Positions 9,099 through 18,078 of a DNA stretch of 64,000 nt are shown here, one piece after another. The stretch comes from Bradyrhizobium sp. MOS003 (GTDB taxonomy: Bacteria > Pseudomonadota > Alphaproteobacteria > Rhizobiales > Xanthobacteraceae). The stretch's first letter is position 1, and each line of letters opens with the position of its first letter. The notes beneath the pieces are model-generated. The model saw only the letters and a list, made by a program, of their open reading frames with translations, was not told where the DNA came from and did not search any database. Made by a program: the position numbers and the translations under genes. The DNA is taken from assembly GCF_003020125.1 (NCBI RefSeq), contig NZ_PYFW01000001.1, positions 1,364,001-1,428,000 of the forward strand. The letters are read 5' to 3'.

Positions 9099-9416
9099 AT
9101 GGAGCATGTTGCACAGGTCGTCGACCCCTTCGTCTTCCGGCTTTCGATCTTCGTCCTCGCCGTCTTCGTCGGCTATTTCGTGGTGTGGTCGGTGACCCCG
9201 GCACTGCATACCCCGCTGATGAGCGTGACCAACGCGATCTCCTCGGTGATCGTGGTCGGCGCGCTGCTCGCCGTAGGCGTCGGTATGATCTCGAGCGGTT
9301 CGGGATGGGCGCGTGGCTTCGGCTTCATCGCGCTGATCTTCGCCTGCGTGAACATCTTCGGCGGCTTCCTTGTCACCCAGCGCATGCTGGCGATGTACAA
9401 GAAGAAGGTAAAGTGA
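9099..9416 (+). CDS. pntAB: NAD(P) transhydrogenase subunit alpha, part 2 (membrane)
   Basis: A 105-residue membrane protein with three to four hydrophobic helices, equal to the C-terminal membrane part of E. coli PntA. It should form the proton channel together with the membrane part of PntB. It begins 11 bp after pntAA with a GGAGAG ribosome-binding site and ends 42 bp before pntB. The split alpha chain is the known arrangement in Rhodospirillum and other alphaproteobacteria. Confidence 0.93.
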   Translation: MEHVAQVVDPFVFRLSIFVLAVFVGYFVVWSVTPALHTPLMSVTNAISSVIVVGALLAVGVGMISSGSGWARGFGFIALIFACVNIFGGFLVTQRMLAMYKKKVK

Positions 9417-9458
9417 CCGGCGTGCACCTCGGGGTGACGAAGACAAAGGGGACCTGAG

Positions 9459-10856
9459 ATGAACGCCAATCTGGCAGCAGTTCTTTATCTTGTGGCGGGT
9501 GTGCTGTTCATCCTGTCGCTGCGCGGGTTGTCCAGCCCGGCGACGTCGCGCCAGGGTAATTTCTTCGGCATGATCGGCATGGCGATCGCGGTCGCCACCA
9601 CGCTGGCAAGCCATCCGCCGGCCGATGGTCTCGCCTGGGTGCTGGTCATTCTCGGCATCGCTATTGGTGGCTCGGTCGGCGCGGTCATCGCGCGCCGCGT
9701 GCCGATGACCTCGATGCCTGAACTAGTCGCCGCCTTCCACTCGCTGGTCGGCATGGCCGCGGTGCTGGTGGCCGCCGGCGCGTTCTACGCGCCCGAAGCC
9801 TTCGACATCGGCACTCCCGGCAACATCCATCCGCAGAGCCTGGTCGAGATGTCGCTCGGCGTCGCCATCGGCGCGCTGACCTTCACCGGCTCGGTGATCG
9901 CGTTCCTGAAGCTGTCCGCGCGCATGAGCGGCGCGCCGATCATCCTGCCGTTCCGCCACGTCATCAACATCGCGCTGGCGATCGCGCTCGTCGTCTTCAT
10001 CGTCGGGTTGGTGATGTCGGGCAGCGCGCTCGACTTCTGGCTGATCGTCATCATCGCGCTGGCGCTCGGCGTACTCATGATCATCCCGATCGGCGGCGCC
10101 GACATGCCGGTCGTGATCTCGATGCTGAACTCCTATTCCGGCTGGGCTGCGGCCGGCATCGGCTTCACGCTCGGCAATTCCGCGCTGATCATCACGGGCG
10201 CGCTGGTCGGATCGTCCGGTGCGATCCTGTCCTACATCATGTGCCACGCGATGAACCGGTCCTTCATCTCGGTCATCCTCGGCGGCTTCGGCGGCGAGAC
10301 CGCGGCGGCCGGCGGTGGCGGCGGCGAGCAGAAGCCCGCCAAGCTCGGCTCGGCCGACGACGCAGCCTTCATCATGAAGAATGCCCAGAAGGTCATCATC
10401 GTGCCCGGCTACGGCATGGCGGTGGCGCAGGCCCAGCACGCGCTGCGCGAGATGGGCGACATCCTGAAGAAGGAAGGCGTCGAGGTGAAATACGCCATTC
10501 ACCCGGTCGCCGGCCGCATGCCCGGCCACATGAACGTGCTGCTGGCCGAAGCCAACGTTCCCTACGACGAGGTGTTCGAGCTCGAGGACATCAACTCGGA
10601 GTTCGCCCAGGCCGACATCGCGTTCGTGATCGGCGCCAACGACGTCACCAATCCGGCGGCCGAAGAGGACAAGACTTCGCCGATCTACGGCATGCCCGTG
10701 CTGCAGGTCTGGAAGGCCGGCACCGTGATGTTCATCAAGCGCTCGCTTGCCTCCGGCTATGCCGGCATCGACAATCCGCTGTTCTACCGCGACAACACCA
10801 TGATGCTGCTCGGCGACGCCAAGAAGGTCACCGAGAACATCGTCAAGGCGATGTAG
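9459..10856 (+). CDS. pntB: NAD(P) transhydrogenase subunit beta
   Basis: A 465-residue protein with about nine N-terminal membrane helices (residues 1-265), then a Gly/Ala-rich linker (ETAAAGGGGGEQ) and the NADP(H)-binding domain III. Domain III shows VIIVPGYGMAVAQAQH, the fingerprint for NADP binding, and FVIGANDVTNPAA near the C-terminus. Length and motifs match full PntB proteins. It is the last gene of the transhydrogenase operon. Confidence 0.96.
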   Translation: MNANLAAVLYLVAGVLFILSLRGLSSPATSRQGNFFGMIGMAIAVATTLASHPPADGLAWVLVILGIAIGGSVGAVIARRVPMTSMPELVAAFHSLVGMAAVLVAAGAFYAPEAFDIGTPGNIHPQSLVEMSLGVAIGALTFTGSVIAFLKLSARMSGAPIILPFRHVINIALAIALVVFIVGLVMSGSALDFWLIVIIALALGVLMIIPIGGADMPVVISMLNSYSGWAAAGIGFTLGNSALIITGALVGSSGAILSYIMCHAMNRSFISVILGGFGGETAAAGGGGGEQKPAKLGSADDAAFIMKNAQKVIIVPGYGMAVAQAQHALREMGDILKKEGVEVKYAIHPVAGRMPGHMNVLLAEANVPYDEVFELEDINSEFAQADIAFVIGANDVTNPAAEEDKTSPIYGMPVLQVWKAGTVMFIKRSLASGYAGIDNPLFYRDNTMMLLGDAKKVTENIVKAM

Positions 10857-10876
10857 CACGCGAAGGAAACCGACCG

Positions 10877-11071
10877 GTGGCCATCAACAAGGAATGGCAC
10901 CGGTCTCATCCCATGCCGCTCAAGGCGACGCGCGAGCAACGCGTCGCATGGCATGCCGCCCACAAGGCGGCGTGCGGTTGCCGAGACATACCGGCGAGCC
11001 TCCGGCCCGACGTCATGAAATTGCTGCGGAGCGTAGGGCCCGAGCCTGAACCGGGGCCGGCCCCGCCATGA
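10877..11071 (+). CDS. Small hypothetical protein
   Basis: A 64-residue soluble protein starting at GTG with NKEWHRSHPMP, followed by TREQRVAWHAAHKAACGCRDIP and a Pro/Glu-rich tail. The His/Trp and Cys-x-Cys residues suggest a metal-binding or structural role, but no function is known to me. A shorter ATG start exists at 10913; the GTG was preferred because the upstream KEWHRSHPMP looks like part of a conserved domain. It follows pntB by 20 bp and its stop overlaps the start of the next gene by 4 bp, so it is probably translated with both. Confidence 0.6.
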   Translation: MAINKEWHRSHPMPLKATREQRVAWHAAHKAACGCRDIPASLRPDVMKLLRSVGPEPEPGPAPP

Positions 11072-11868
11072 TCACCGTCGCCAAATGGACCGTCATCCTG
11101 CTCGCGACCGTCTATCTCGCCGGGCTCGTCACGCTCTACGCCCGGCAGCGCGAGATGCTGTTCCCGATACCGACCGCCAAGCGGATCCCGCCTGAGGCGG
11201 CGGATTGTCCCGAGGCGGAAGAGCATGTCCTGACCACCTCGGATGGCGAGAAGATCATCGTCTGGCACGTGCCGGCGAGACCCGGTCGCCCCGTGATCCT
11301 GTATTTCCCGGGCAATGGCGATTTTCTCGCCGGCCGTGTCAGCCGCTTCAAGGCGATGACGGCTGACGGCACCGGCCTCGTCGCGCTGTCCTACCGCGGC
11401 TATGCCGGCTCGAGTGGCGCGCCGAGCGAGGAGGGGCTGCTGCGCGATGCCGCGGCGGCCTATGCCTTCACCACGGCCCGCTACACGGCGGAACGAATCG
11501 TCGCCTGGGGCTTCTCGCTCGGGACCGGCGTGGCGGTCGCGCTCGCCTCGGAACAGCGTGTTGGGAAACTCGTCCTTGAGGCGCCCTATACGTCGACGGC
11601 CGACATTGCATCTTCGTCGTTCTGGTTCGTGCCGGTGCGCCTCTTGATGCGCGATCCGTTCCCTTCCGACCAGCGGATCGCGCGCGTCACTGTGCCGCTA
11701 TTGGTCATGCATGGCACCAATGACCTTGCCATTTCGATCGTGTTCGGAGAGCGTCTGTTCGCGCTCGCGCATGAACCGAAGCAGTTCGTTCGCTTTGCGG
11801 GTGGCGGACACGACAATCTCGATGCGTTCGGTGCGATCGAAACAGCAAGGCGCTTCGTTGGATCATAG
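11068..11868 (+). CDS. Alpha/beta hydrolase, membrane-anchored
   Basis: A 266-residue protein with an N-terminal membrane helix (residues 4-22) and an alpha/beta hydrolase domain resembling the BEM46/ABHD13 group. The nucleophile elbow GFSLGTG lies near residue 150. A catalytic Asp in MHGTNDLAI and a His in GGGHDN complete the likely triad. The oxyanion region YFPGNGDFL follows the YFPGN type seen in this group. Substrate is unknown. Its start overlaps the preceding small gene (ATGA), and the downstream antiporter probably starts inside its last codons. Confidence 0.85.
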   Translation: MITVAKWTVILLATVYLAGLVTLYARQREMLFPIPTAKRIPPEAADCPEAEEHVLTTSDGEKIIVWHVPARPGRPVILYFPGNGDFLAGRVSRFKAMTADGTGLVALSYRGYAGSSGAPSEEGLLRDAAAAYAFTTARYTAERIVAWGFSLGTGVAVALASEQRVGKLVLEAPYTSTADIASSSFWFVPVRLLMRDPFPSDQRIARVTVPLLVMHGTNDLAISIVFGERLFALAHEPKQFVRFAGGGHDNLDAFGAIETARRFVGS

Positions 11869-13300
11869 ACAGCTCGTCGCACGGCTCTGGAGCGTATCCC
11901 TTGGCGCCATCCTCGCATTGCTGCCGCAGCAGGCATGGGCCGCAACCGGTCTCGATGGTGCGGCGATGCGCTGGCCCTTTGCGCTTCCCTTTGCAGGCCT
12001 GTTGCTCTCGATCGCGCTTGGGCCGCTGCTGTTTGCGAAAGTCTGGCACCATCACTACGGCAAGATCGCTGCTGCCTGGTCGCTGCTGGCGCTGGCCCCG
12101 CTCGTCATTTTTGCCGGGAGCATGGCGACGCTGACGGCGTTCGTCCATGCCATGCTCGCCGAATATCTCGGCTTCATCGTGTTGCTGTTCGCGCTCTACG
12201 TCGTGGCCGGTGGCATCCTGATTACGGGCGACATCAAGGCCACGCCGGCGACGAATGCCGGCATCCTCGCGCTCGGGACCTTGATGGCAAGCATCGTCGG
12301 CACCACGGGGGCCGCGATGATCCTGATCCGTCCGCTGATCCGCGCCAACCGGCCCCGGCGCTACAATGCCCATGTCATCATCTTCTTCATCATTCTTGTC
12401 GCCAATGTCGGCGGCGCGCTGAGCCCGCTCGGCGATCCCCCGCTGTTCGTCGGTTTCCTGCACGGCGTCGACTTCTTCTGGACCACGCGGAACATCTGGT
12501 TGCAGACTGCGATCGTCGCCGGATTGCTGCTCGCGATCTTCATCGTCGTCGACCTCTGGCGCTTTCGCAGCGAGCCTGAACTCGGCGACGGCGGTCCTGC
12601 CGCCCCCGTCCGCATCCGCGGTCTCGTCAACCTCGTGCTGATCGCAGCCGTCGTCGCGAGCCTGCTAGCCTCGGCGATGTGGAAGCCCGCTGTTGCTTTC
12701 GACATTCTCGGAACGAGGCTGGAGCTCGAAGACATCGCCCGCAATCTGGCGCTGTTGTCCATCGCGGCGCTGTCAGTGTGGCTGACGCCGGACGAGCACA
12801 GGCTGGCCAATGGCTTCACCTGGGAGCCGATCCGCGAGGTCGCGAAACTGTTCGCGGGCATCTTTGTCGCCATCATCCCGGTCATTGCCATGCTCAATGC
12901 CGGCCATCACGGTGCCTTCGCCTGGCTGTTGTCGGCAGTGACGGCACCGGACGGCACGCCGCGCGAGGTCGCCTATTTCTGGTTCACCGGCCTGATGTCG
13001 GCGTTCCTCGACAATGCGCCGACCTATCTCTTGTTCTTCCAGCTCGCCGGCGGCGATCCGCAGACGCTGATGCATCAGCTGTCGGGCACGCTCGCGTCGA
13101 TCTCGATGGGCGCCGTCTACATGGGCGCGCTCACCTATATCGGCAATGCGCCGAACTTCATGGTCAGCAGCATTGCCAGCGAGAATGGCATCGAGATGCC
13201 GAGCTTCTTCGGCTATCTCTTGCGCGCCGGCGCGGTGCTGATCCCGCTGTTCATGCTGCTGACGCTGCTCCCGGTCGCGCCGATCCTGCGCTGGCATTGA
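11858..13300 (+). CDS. Sodium:proton antiporter (NhaD/CitMHS-like)
   Basis: A 480-residue polytopic membrane protein with roughly 12 hydrophobic helices and an N-terminal signal-like segment ending in PQQAWA. Hallmarks are GALSPLGDPPLFVGFLHG and AFLDNAPTYLLFF, which characterise the ion-transporter superfamily members annotated as sodium:proton antiporters. Ion specificity is inferred from the family. I chose a TTG start at 11858 because AAGG lies 7 bases upstream and it begins a signal segment; an ATG at 11822 is the alternative. Either start overlaps the preceding hydrolase, implying translational coupling. Confidence 0.8.
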   Translation: MDHRQLVARLWSVSLGAILALLPQQAWAATGLDGAAMRWPFALPFAGLLLSIALGPLLFAKVWHHHYGKIAAAWSLLALAPLVIFAGSMATLTAFVHAMLAEYLGFIVLLFALYVVAGGILITGDIKATPATNAGILALGTLMASIVGTTGAAMILIRPLIRANRPRRYNAHVIIFFIILVANVGGALSPLGDPPLFVGFLHGVDFFWTTRNIWLQTAIVAGLLLAIFIVVDLWRFRSEPELGDGGPAAPVRIRGLVNLVLIAAVVASLLASAMWKPAVAFDILGTRLELEDIARNLALLSIAALSVWLTPDEHRLANGFTWEPIREVAKLFAGIFVAIIPVIAMLNAGHHGAFAWLLSAVTAPDGTPREVAYFWFTGLMSAFLDNAPTYLLFFQLAGGDPQTLMHQLSGTLASISMGAVYMGALTYIGNAPNFMVSSIASENGIEMPSFFGYLLRAGAVLIPLFMLLTLLPVAPILRWH

Positions 13301-13350
13301 ATCTGCCTGCCGATTTGGTACTGCTCGTCTTCAGCGATTGGAGCCGGTGG

Positions 13351-14448
13351 ATGAGCGCGCATAATTCGATGCCAAGGTCGGCCTGGATCTTTCCGGCGCT
13401 GGCCGTGCTGTTGTTCGCAGGCGCCAGCGCGACCGGCTACGTCTTCACGCTGTCGCTCGGCGGGCTCGTCTTCGCCATCGTCCTCCTGGTCATCCTGTTC
13501 GGCACGGTGTTCGCCGCGGTTCATCATGCCGAAGTGATCGCCGAGCGGGTGGGTGAGCCCTACGGAACATTGGTGCTGACGCTCGCTGTGACGATCATCG
13601 AAGTGGCGCTGATCACCACGATCATGCTGGGCGACAAGCCCGCCCCGGAACTTGCGCGCGACACCGTGTTCGCCGTGGTCATGATCGTCTGCAACGGGCT
13701 GGTCGGGCTCTGCATCTTCATCGGCGGGCTGCGATATGGAGAGCAGGGATTTCAGGTCTCCGGCGCCAATGTCTATCTCAGCGTTCTCTTCGCGCTGGCA
13801 ACGATAGCTTTGATCATGCCGAACTACACGACCACGACGCCGGGCCCGGTCTATTCTGCGATCCAGCTCGGCTTCGTCGACGTCGTCACGCTCGCGCTGT
13901 ACGGGGTGTTCCTCTACACCCAAACCGTTGCGCACAAGGACTACTTCGTCCATGAGCGAGGCGAGGGCGAGGATGCGAGCGCCCATCTCTCGGGCAGGAT
14001 GCTCGCGCTCAGCGTCGTGCTGCTGCTGGTGTCGCTGCTGGCGGTGGTGCTGCTGGCCAAGAAATTCTCGCTGGTGGTCGACGCGGTCGGCGCTCAGATC
14101 GGCGCGCCGCCGGCCTTTGCGGGCCTGCTGGTTGCACTTCTGATCCTGCTGCCCGAGGGCGTTGCCGCGATTACGGCGGCCCGCAAGAACGATCTCCAGA
14201 AAAGCATCAATCTCGCCCTTGGCTCCTCGCTGGCGACGATCGGCCTGACGATACCCGCCGTCGGCGTCGCGACCTGGGTGCTCGACAAGGAGCTTAAACT
14301 CGGCCTGAGCGCCCAAGGCAGCGTCCTGCTGCTCCTGACCTTCTTCCTGAGCATGATGACATTCGGCACGGGCAGAACCAATCTCCTGTTCGGGCTGGTC
14401 CATATGGTGGTATTTGCCGTCTACGTGTTCATGGTTTTCGTGCCCTGA
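13351..14448 (+). CDS. chaA: Calcium/sodium:proton antiporter (ChaA-like)
   Basis: A 365-residue membrane protein with about 11 helices, the length of E. coli ChaA. Both halves carry the CaCA-family alpha-repeat: GEPYGTLVLTLAVTIIEVAL and LLPEGVAAITAARKNDLQ, with the acidic residues used for cation binding. It should export Ca2+ or Na+ in exchange for protons. The ATG at 13351 is used; the open frame upstream overlaps the previous gene and is noncoding. It follows the other antiporter by 50 bp, so the two may form a cation-homeostasis unit. Confidence 0.9.
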   Translation: MSAHNSMPRSAWIFPALAVLLFAGASATGYVFTLSLGGLVFAIVLLVILFGTVFAAVHHAEVIAERVGEPYGTLVLTLAVTIIEVALITTIMLGDKPAPELARDTVFAVVMIVCNGLVGLCIFIGGLRYGEQGFQVSGANVYLSVLFALATIALIMPNYTTTTPGPVYSAIQLGFVDVVTLALYGVFLYTQTVAHKDYFVHERGEGEDASAHLSGRMLALSVVLLLVSLLAVVLLAKKFSLVVDAVGAQIGAPPAFAGLLVALLILLPEGVAAITAARKNDLQKSINLALGSSLATIGLTIPAVGVATWVLDKELKLGLSAQGSVLLLLTFFLSMMTFGTGRTNLLFGLVHMVVFAVYVFMVFVP

Positions 14449-14475
14449 AGCGCGACGTCCCAAAGGAGGTTCCAG

Positions 14476-14760
14476 ATGCTTGCCGCCAAGTCCGAGGTTC
14501 AGGTCGACAACGAGGAGGTCCGGGTGACGGAATGGCGCCTTCCGCCCGGTGGCGCCACCGGCCATCATACCCATGGCATGGACTATGTGATCGTTCCCGT
14601 GGTCGCGGGTGAAATGACCATCGTCGCGCCTGGCGGCGAGCGGTCCAAGGCGCAGCTGGCAGCCGGGAAATCCTATTTCCGCAAGGCCGGCGTCCAACAT
14701 GACGTACTTAACGAAACCTCAACCGAGATCGTGTTCCTTGAGATCGAGCTAAAGCCGTAA
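14476..14760 (+). CDS. Cupin-domain protein
   Basis: A 94-residue single-domain cupin. The first cupin motif is recognisable as GATGHHTHGMDYVIVPVVAGEM, with the two His residues and a downstream Glu/Asp that normally bind a metal. The second motif ends in FRKAGVQHDVLN with a His. It is a small soluble barrel whose reaction cannot be told from sequence. AAAGGAGG provides a strong ribosome-binding site. It is in the same direction as chaA. Confidence 0.85.
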   Translation: MLAAKSEVQVDNEEVRVTEWRLPPGGATGHHTHGMDYVIVPVVAGEMTIVAPGGERSKAQLAAGKSYFRKAGVQHDVLNETSTEIVFLEIELKP

Positions 14761-14852
14761 GTCCGCCCCTGCAACTTGCCATCGATCCGTCGCAGTTGAT
14801 CCCTTACAATGCCCCAAAGTTCCCGCATCAGATCGCGCGGGGAGTGGCCGGA

Positions 14853-15812
14853 ATGCTGAAATACCTCGCTAAAATCTCGATGGATATTTTCCCCTCGGTG
14901 CTCGCGACGATCATCGGGGCGTACATCGTTAATCACTACATCAACGCCAAGCCGGCGGCTGATGCCCCTGCGGCCGTCGAGGCCCCTGCCGAGGCCGGCA
15001 AGAACGGCAAGCCTGCCGATCTGGCCAATCTCCCTGCGCCCGGCGTCAAGGCCAAGGGCATCCTCGAGAAGAGCGTGACGGACAAGCCGGCGGCAGAAAA
15101 GGCGGCCGAGCAGCCGTCCGCCGAGCACAAATCTGCCGACGTGGCCCCGGCCGAGGCCAGCCCGCGTGGCAAGCCGTCGGCGCGCGAGAAGGCTGCGGCC
15201 AAGTCAACCCCGGCCGCAGGCACCCCCGCTCCGGTGGTAGAGGCCAATTCGGCGCCGGCTGCTGCGGCTCCGGGCCCTGACGCCAACGACCTCGTGCGTG
15301 CCGCGATCGAGCGGCTGCGCAAGTCTCCTGAGGGCAAATCTTCTGAAGCCAAGGCTTTTGAAGGCAAGTCGTCGGAGAGCAAGTCCGCCGAAACCAGGCC
15401 GTCCGATAACAAGCCTGTCGAGACCAAGTCAGCCGAGAGGCCGACCGAGCCTGCCGTGCGGGAAGCCGCCCGCACGCCGGAAGCTCCGCGGGTGATCAGC
15501 ATGGAGCCGGCTACGGTCCGTCCGCTGCCGCCGCCGATTACGGTATCGACGCCTTCACCGGACGCCTATGACAAGGCTGGCGCCTCGCCGGCCAATCCGC
15601 CTTACACCGCCTCGGTCGGCAACGATGATCCGAATCGGATGACGCCGCCGGCTGACATCCCCGTGCCGGTGATCGCTCCCCCGCTCGATCTGCGCGCCGA
15701 CGCCGGTGGCTTCATTCCGCGGCCGAAGAAGACCAATGTCGCCGACGAGATGCTGTCGGGCATGAAGTCGATGTTCCACTCGGTCCTGCCGAAGGGCGCC
15801 ACCCCCGATTGA
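14853..15812 (+). CDS. Anchored low-complexity protein, function unknown
   Basis: A 319-residue protein with one N-terminal membrane helix (about residues 8-26, MDIFPSVLATIIGAYIVNHYI) followed by about 250 residues rich in Ala, Pro, Lys, Glu and Ser. It contains imperfect repeats such as GKSSEAKAFEGKSSESKSAE. The tail is presumably periplasmic and disordered; the C-terminal 60 residues (FIPRPKKTNVADEMLSGMKSMF) look more ordered. The ATG at 14853 has GGAGTGG upstream and places the helix properly; upstream starts at 14796 add an atypical leader. No family was recognised. Confidence 0.75.
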   Translation: MLKYLAKISMDIFPSVLATIIGAYIVNHYINAKPAADAPAAVEAPAEAGKNGKPADLANLPAPGVKAKGILEKSVTDKPAAEKAAEQPSAEHKSADVAPAEASPRGKPSAREKAAAKSTPAAGTPAPVVEANSAPAAAAPGPDANDLVRAAIERLRKSPEGKSSEAKAFEGKSSESKSAETRPSDNKPVETKSAERPTEPAVREAARTPEAPRVISMEPATVRPLPPPITVSTPSPDAYDKAGASPANPPYTASVGNDDPNRMTPPADIPVPVIAPPLDLRADAGGFIPRPKKTNVADEMLSGMKSMFHSVLPKGATPD

Positions 15813-15838
15813 GACGGCGCCCGCGCCGCTAAAAACCG

Positions 15839-16486
15839 TCAGCCGCCGACGCGGGCGAGGCCGTTGCGCGCGGCGTCGTCGCGTGGGCGAAGCGAGACAG
15901 CCCTGGTGTAGGACGCCGCCGCCTTGGCCTTGTCGCCCAGCCGCTCATAGGCCTGTCCGCGCGTGGTCCAGACCTGCGCGTTGTGCGGATCGGCCTCGGA
16001 AGCCTCGTCTAGATCGGCCGTGGCCTCCTTGACCTTGCCGAGCGCGAGATAGCTGGAGGCGCGGCCGAGCAGCGGCTCGACCTTCTGGGGATTGAGCCCG
16101 CTCGCAGCGCTGAAATCTGCGATCGCGAAATCGTGCTGATTGTTGCCCTGGTAGATCAGGGCACGACCATATAGCGCCTGCGCATTGTAGGGATCGAGCC
16201 CGACCGCGCGATTGAACTCGTCGAGCGCGGCAGCGGTCTCGCCCGACTTGGCCAGGGATTGGGCTTTTGCGGTGTGGGCCTGGGCTTCGGCGACGTTGCC
16301 CGCGCTCACCGCGCTCTCGGCTGGCGCGGCCGCCTTCGGAGCCTCTTGCGGCTTGTCCTTCTCCGGCATCAGCGATCCCAGATCGAAAGAACAGCCGCAC
16401 AGCGTAATCCCCATCAACGCCAGCGCGAGCGGCTGCCAGATCTGGCGTAGCCGCGCCAAGCCGCGCTGGGGAAAGGGGGAGGCCAT
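15839..16486 (-). CDS. Tetratricopeptide-repeat lipoprotein
   Basis: A 215-residue protein with a signal sequence ending in a lipobox (LCGC), so it should be lipid-anchored at Cys32. After an Ala/Glu-rich linker it has about four TPR units, e.g. GETAAALDEFNRAVGLDPYNAQALYGRALIY and AKAAASYTRAVSLRPRDDAARN. It probably acts as a protein-protein adaptor in the envelope; the partner is unknown. The gene is convergent with the preceding low-complexity protein gene, 26 bp apart. Confidence 0.87.
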   Translation of the reverse strand: MASPFPQRGLARLRQIWQPLALALMGITLCGCSFDLGSLMPEKDKPQEAPKAAAPAESAVSAGNVAEAQAHTAKAQSLAKSGETAAALDEFNRAVGLDPYNAQALYGRALIYQGNNQHDFAIADFSAASGLNPQKVEPLLGRASSYLALGKVKEATADLDEASEADPHNAQVWTTRGQAYERLGDKAKAAASYTRAVSLRPRDDAARNGLARVGG

Positions 16487-16505
16487 CTACGGTTCGCTCA
16501 CGCTA

Positions 16506-16602
16506 GAGCATGATCCGGACCCAAAGGGCCGCGTTGGCGAAAAGCATGCAGCGGTTTTCCCTCGCGACAAAGGCGGAACGCGTTTGCGTAGAGATCATGC
16601 TC
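16506..16602. repeat. Palindromic intergenic repeat (GAGCATGATC type)
   Basis: Inverted arms GAGCATGATC at 16506-16515 and GATCATGCTC at 16593-16602 enclose about 77 bp. From general knowledge this end sequence is common in intergenic repeats of Bradyrhizobium genomes. Only one copy is evident in this window. Confidence 0.6.
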
Positions 16603-16701
16603 GAACAACAAACCAAAGCGCGACGACGTTCAATCCAAATCTCATCGCGCTTGCGTGTCGCGTCCTTGGCGCCCGACCCGGAAATGCACTGCGCACAAAC
16701 A

Positions 16702-16728
16702 ATGACGCGGGCCAGAGGCCCGCGTCAT
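16702..16728 (-). terminator. Terminator of rpsU
   Basis: Perfect 12-bp stem ATGACGCGGGCC / GGCCCGCGTCAT with a 3-base loop, about 33 bp after the rpsU stop on the minus strand. It is followed on that strand by the T-rich TTGTTTGTG. Confidence 0.8.
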
Positions 16729-16760
16729 CGAAAACTCCAAGTCTTGCAAGATTCGGTAAA

Positions 16761-17057
16761 TCAGCGCGGTCCGCGCGGACCTGCACCCGGGCCGCTACGG
16801 CCACCGCGATCACCGCCCGGACCTGCGCCGAACACCGGCTTGGGCTTCATCGGCAGCAGGCCTTCGCGCTGCAGCTTCTTGCGGGCCAGCTTGCGCGCAC
16901 GGCGCACGGCTTCGGCCTTTTCGCGGGCCTTCTTCTCGGAGGGCTTCTCGTAATGACCGCGAAGCTTCATCTCGCGGAAGATTCCCTCGCGCTGCATCTT
17001 CTTCTTCAGCGCCTTGAGGGCTTGGTCGACATTGTTATCGCGAACGAGAACCTGCAC
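16761..17057 (-). CDS. rpsU: 30S ribosomal protein S21, long form
   Basis: A 98-residue S21 protein, longer than the about 70 residues of E. coli S21. The core ([19 protein letters not shown] to [16 protein letters not shown]) is typical. The extension is a Gly/Arg/Pro-rich tail, [20 protein letters not shown]. The start is GTG with AGAGGA upstream; no in-frame ATG lies near. S21 binds near the 3' end of 16S rRNA in the 30S subunit and helps initiation. It is monocistronic with a strong terminator. Confidence 0.95.
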   Translation of the reverse strand: MQVLVRDNNVDQALKALKKKMQREGIFREMKLRGHYEKPSEKKAREKAEAVRRARKLARKKLQREGLLPMKPKPVFGAGPGGDRGGRSGPGAGPRGPR

Positions 17058-17319
17058 GCGGCATCCTCTTCAGTGGATCGGATTTGAATTCTGGTAAGTC
17101 AAAGGGGATGGCGAAAACGCGCAAGCCCTTAACCTTGAGGGCGCGGATGTATCAGACAAATCCCGCGATGTCCACCGGCCAAGCGGGCTTTCGGGCCAAG
17201 TTCAGCCATTAAATGAGGCGAAAATACCTCTGCGCGGCCCTGATTTGGGCGATTCGACGCCGGCGATGGGGCCGTTTCCGGAGCTTTGTTCCGGAATCTC
17301 GAGAAGCAGGGGACGACAC

Positions 17320-18042
17320 ATGGATATCAAGAAATACGCCGCTGAGGCCATAGGCACTTTCTGGCTCACATTCGCAGGCTGCGGAAGCGCAGTGATCGCT
17401 GCGGGCTTCCCTCAGGTCGGAATCGGTCTGGTCGGCGTCTCCCTCGCATTCGGATTGAGCGTGGTCACCATGGCCTATGCGATCGGCCATATCTCGGGCT
17501 GCCATCTCAACCCGGCGGTCACGGTCGGGCTTGCTGCCGGCGGCCGTTTCCCCGCCGGGCAGATCCTGCCCTATGTGATCGCGCAGGTGGCCGGCGCGAT
17601 CATAGCCGCCTGGCTCCTCTACGTCATCGCGAGCGGAGCTCCCGGATTCGACGTCGGCAAGGGCTTCGCCTCCAACGGCTATGATACGCATTCGCCCGGC
17701 CAGTACAGCATGATCGTGTGCTTCCTCACCGAGGTGGTGATGACCATGATGTTCCTGTTCATCATCATGGGCGCGACCCATGGCCGCGCGCCCGCAGGCT
17801 TCGCGCCGCTCGCGATCGGGCTCGCGCTGGTGATGATCCATCTCGTCAGTATCCCCGTCACCAATACCTCGGTGAACCCGGCGCGCAGCACGGGCCCCGC
17901 GCTGTTCGTCGGTGGCTGGGCGACCGCTCAGCTCTGGCTGTTCTGGGTCGCACCGCTGATCGGCGGCGCGCTGGGTGGGGTGATCTATCGCTGGCTCAGC
18001 GAGGAGCCCGCTGGAATCGTCGCAGGCGCGAAGACGGCGTAG
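17320..18042 (+). CDS. aqpZ: Aquaporin Z
   Basis: A 240-residue water channel of the MIP family with six membrane helices. Both NPA boxes are present, HLNPAVT near residue 65 and SVNPARS near residue 187. The Arg after the second NPA box belongs to the selectivity filter. The sequence resembles aquaporins that pass water rather than glycerol. AGCAGGGG precedes the ATG. It is monocistronic, and convergent with purK across the hairpin at 18051-18078. Confidence 0.95.
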   Translation: MDIKKYAAEAIGTFWLTFAGCGSAVIAAGFPQVGIGLVGVSLAFGLSVVTMAYAIGHISGCHLNPAVTVGLAAGGRFPAGQILPYVIAQVAGAIIAAWLLYVIASGAPGFDVGKGFASNGYDTHSPGQYSMIVCFLTEVVMTMMFLFIIMGATHGRAPAGFAPLAIGLALVMIHLVSIPVTNTSVNPARSTGPALFVGGWATAQLWLFWVAPLIGGALGGVIYRWLSEEPAGIVAGAKTA

Positions 18043-18050
18043 CCGCAAAG

Positions 18051-18078
18051 CGGGATCGCAGCGATTGCTGCGGTCCCG
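18051..18078. terminator. Bidirectional hairpin between aqpZ and purK
   Basis: CGGGA-t-CGCAGC, loop gatt, GCTGCG-g-TCCCG: an 11-bp stem with one mismatch between the two convergent stop codons. It probably terminates both transcripts. Confidence 0.65.
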
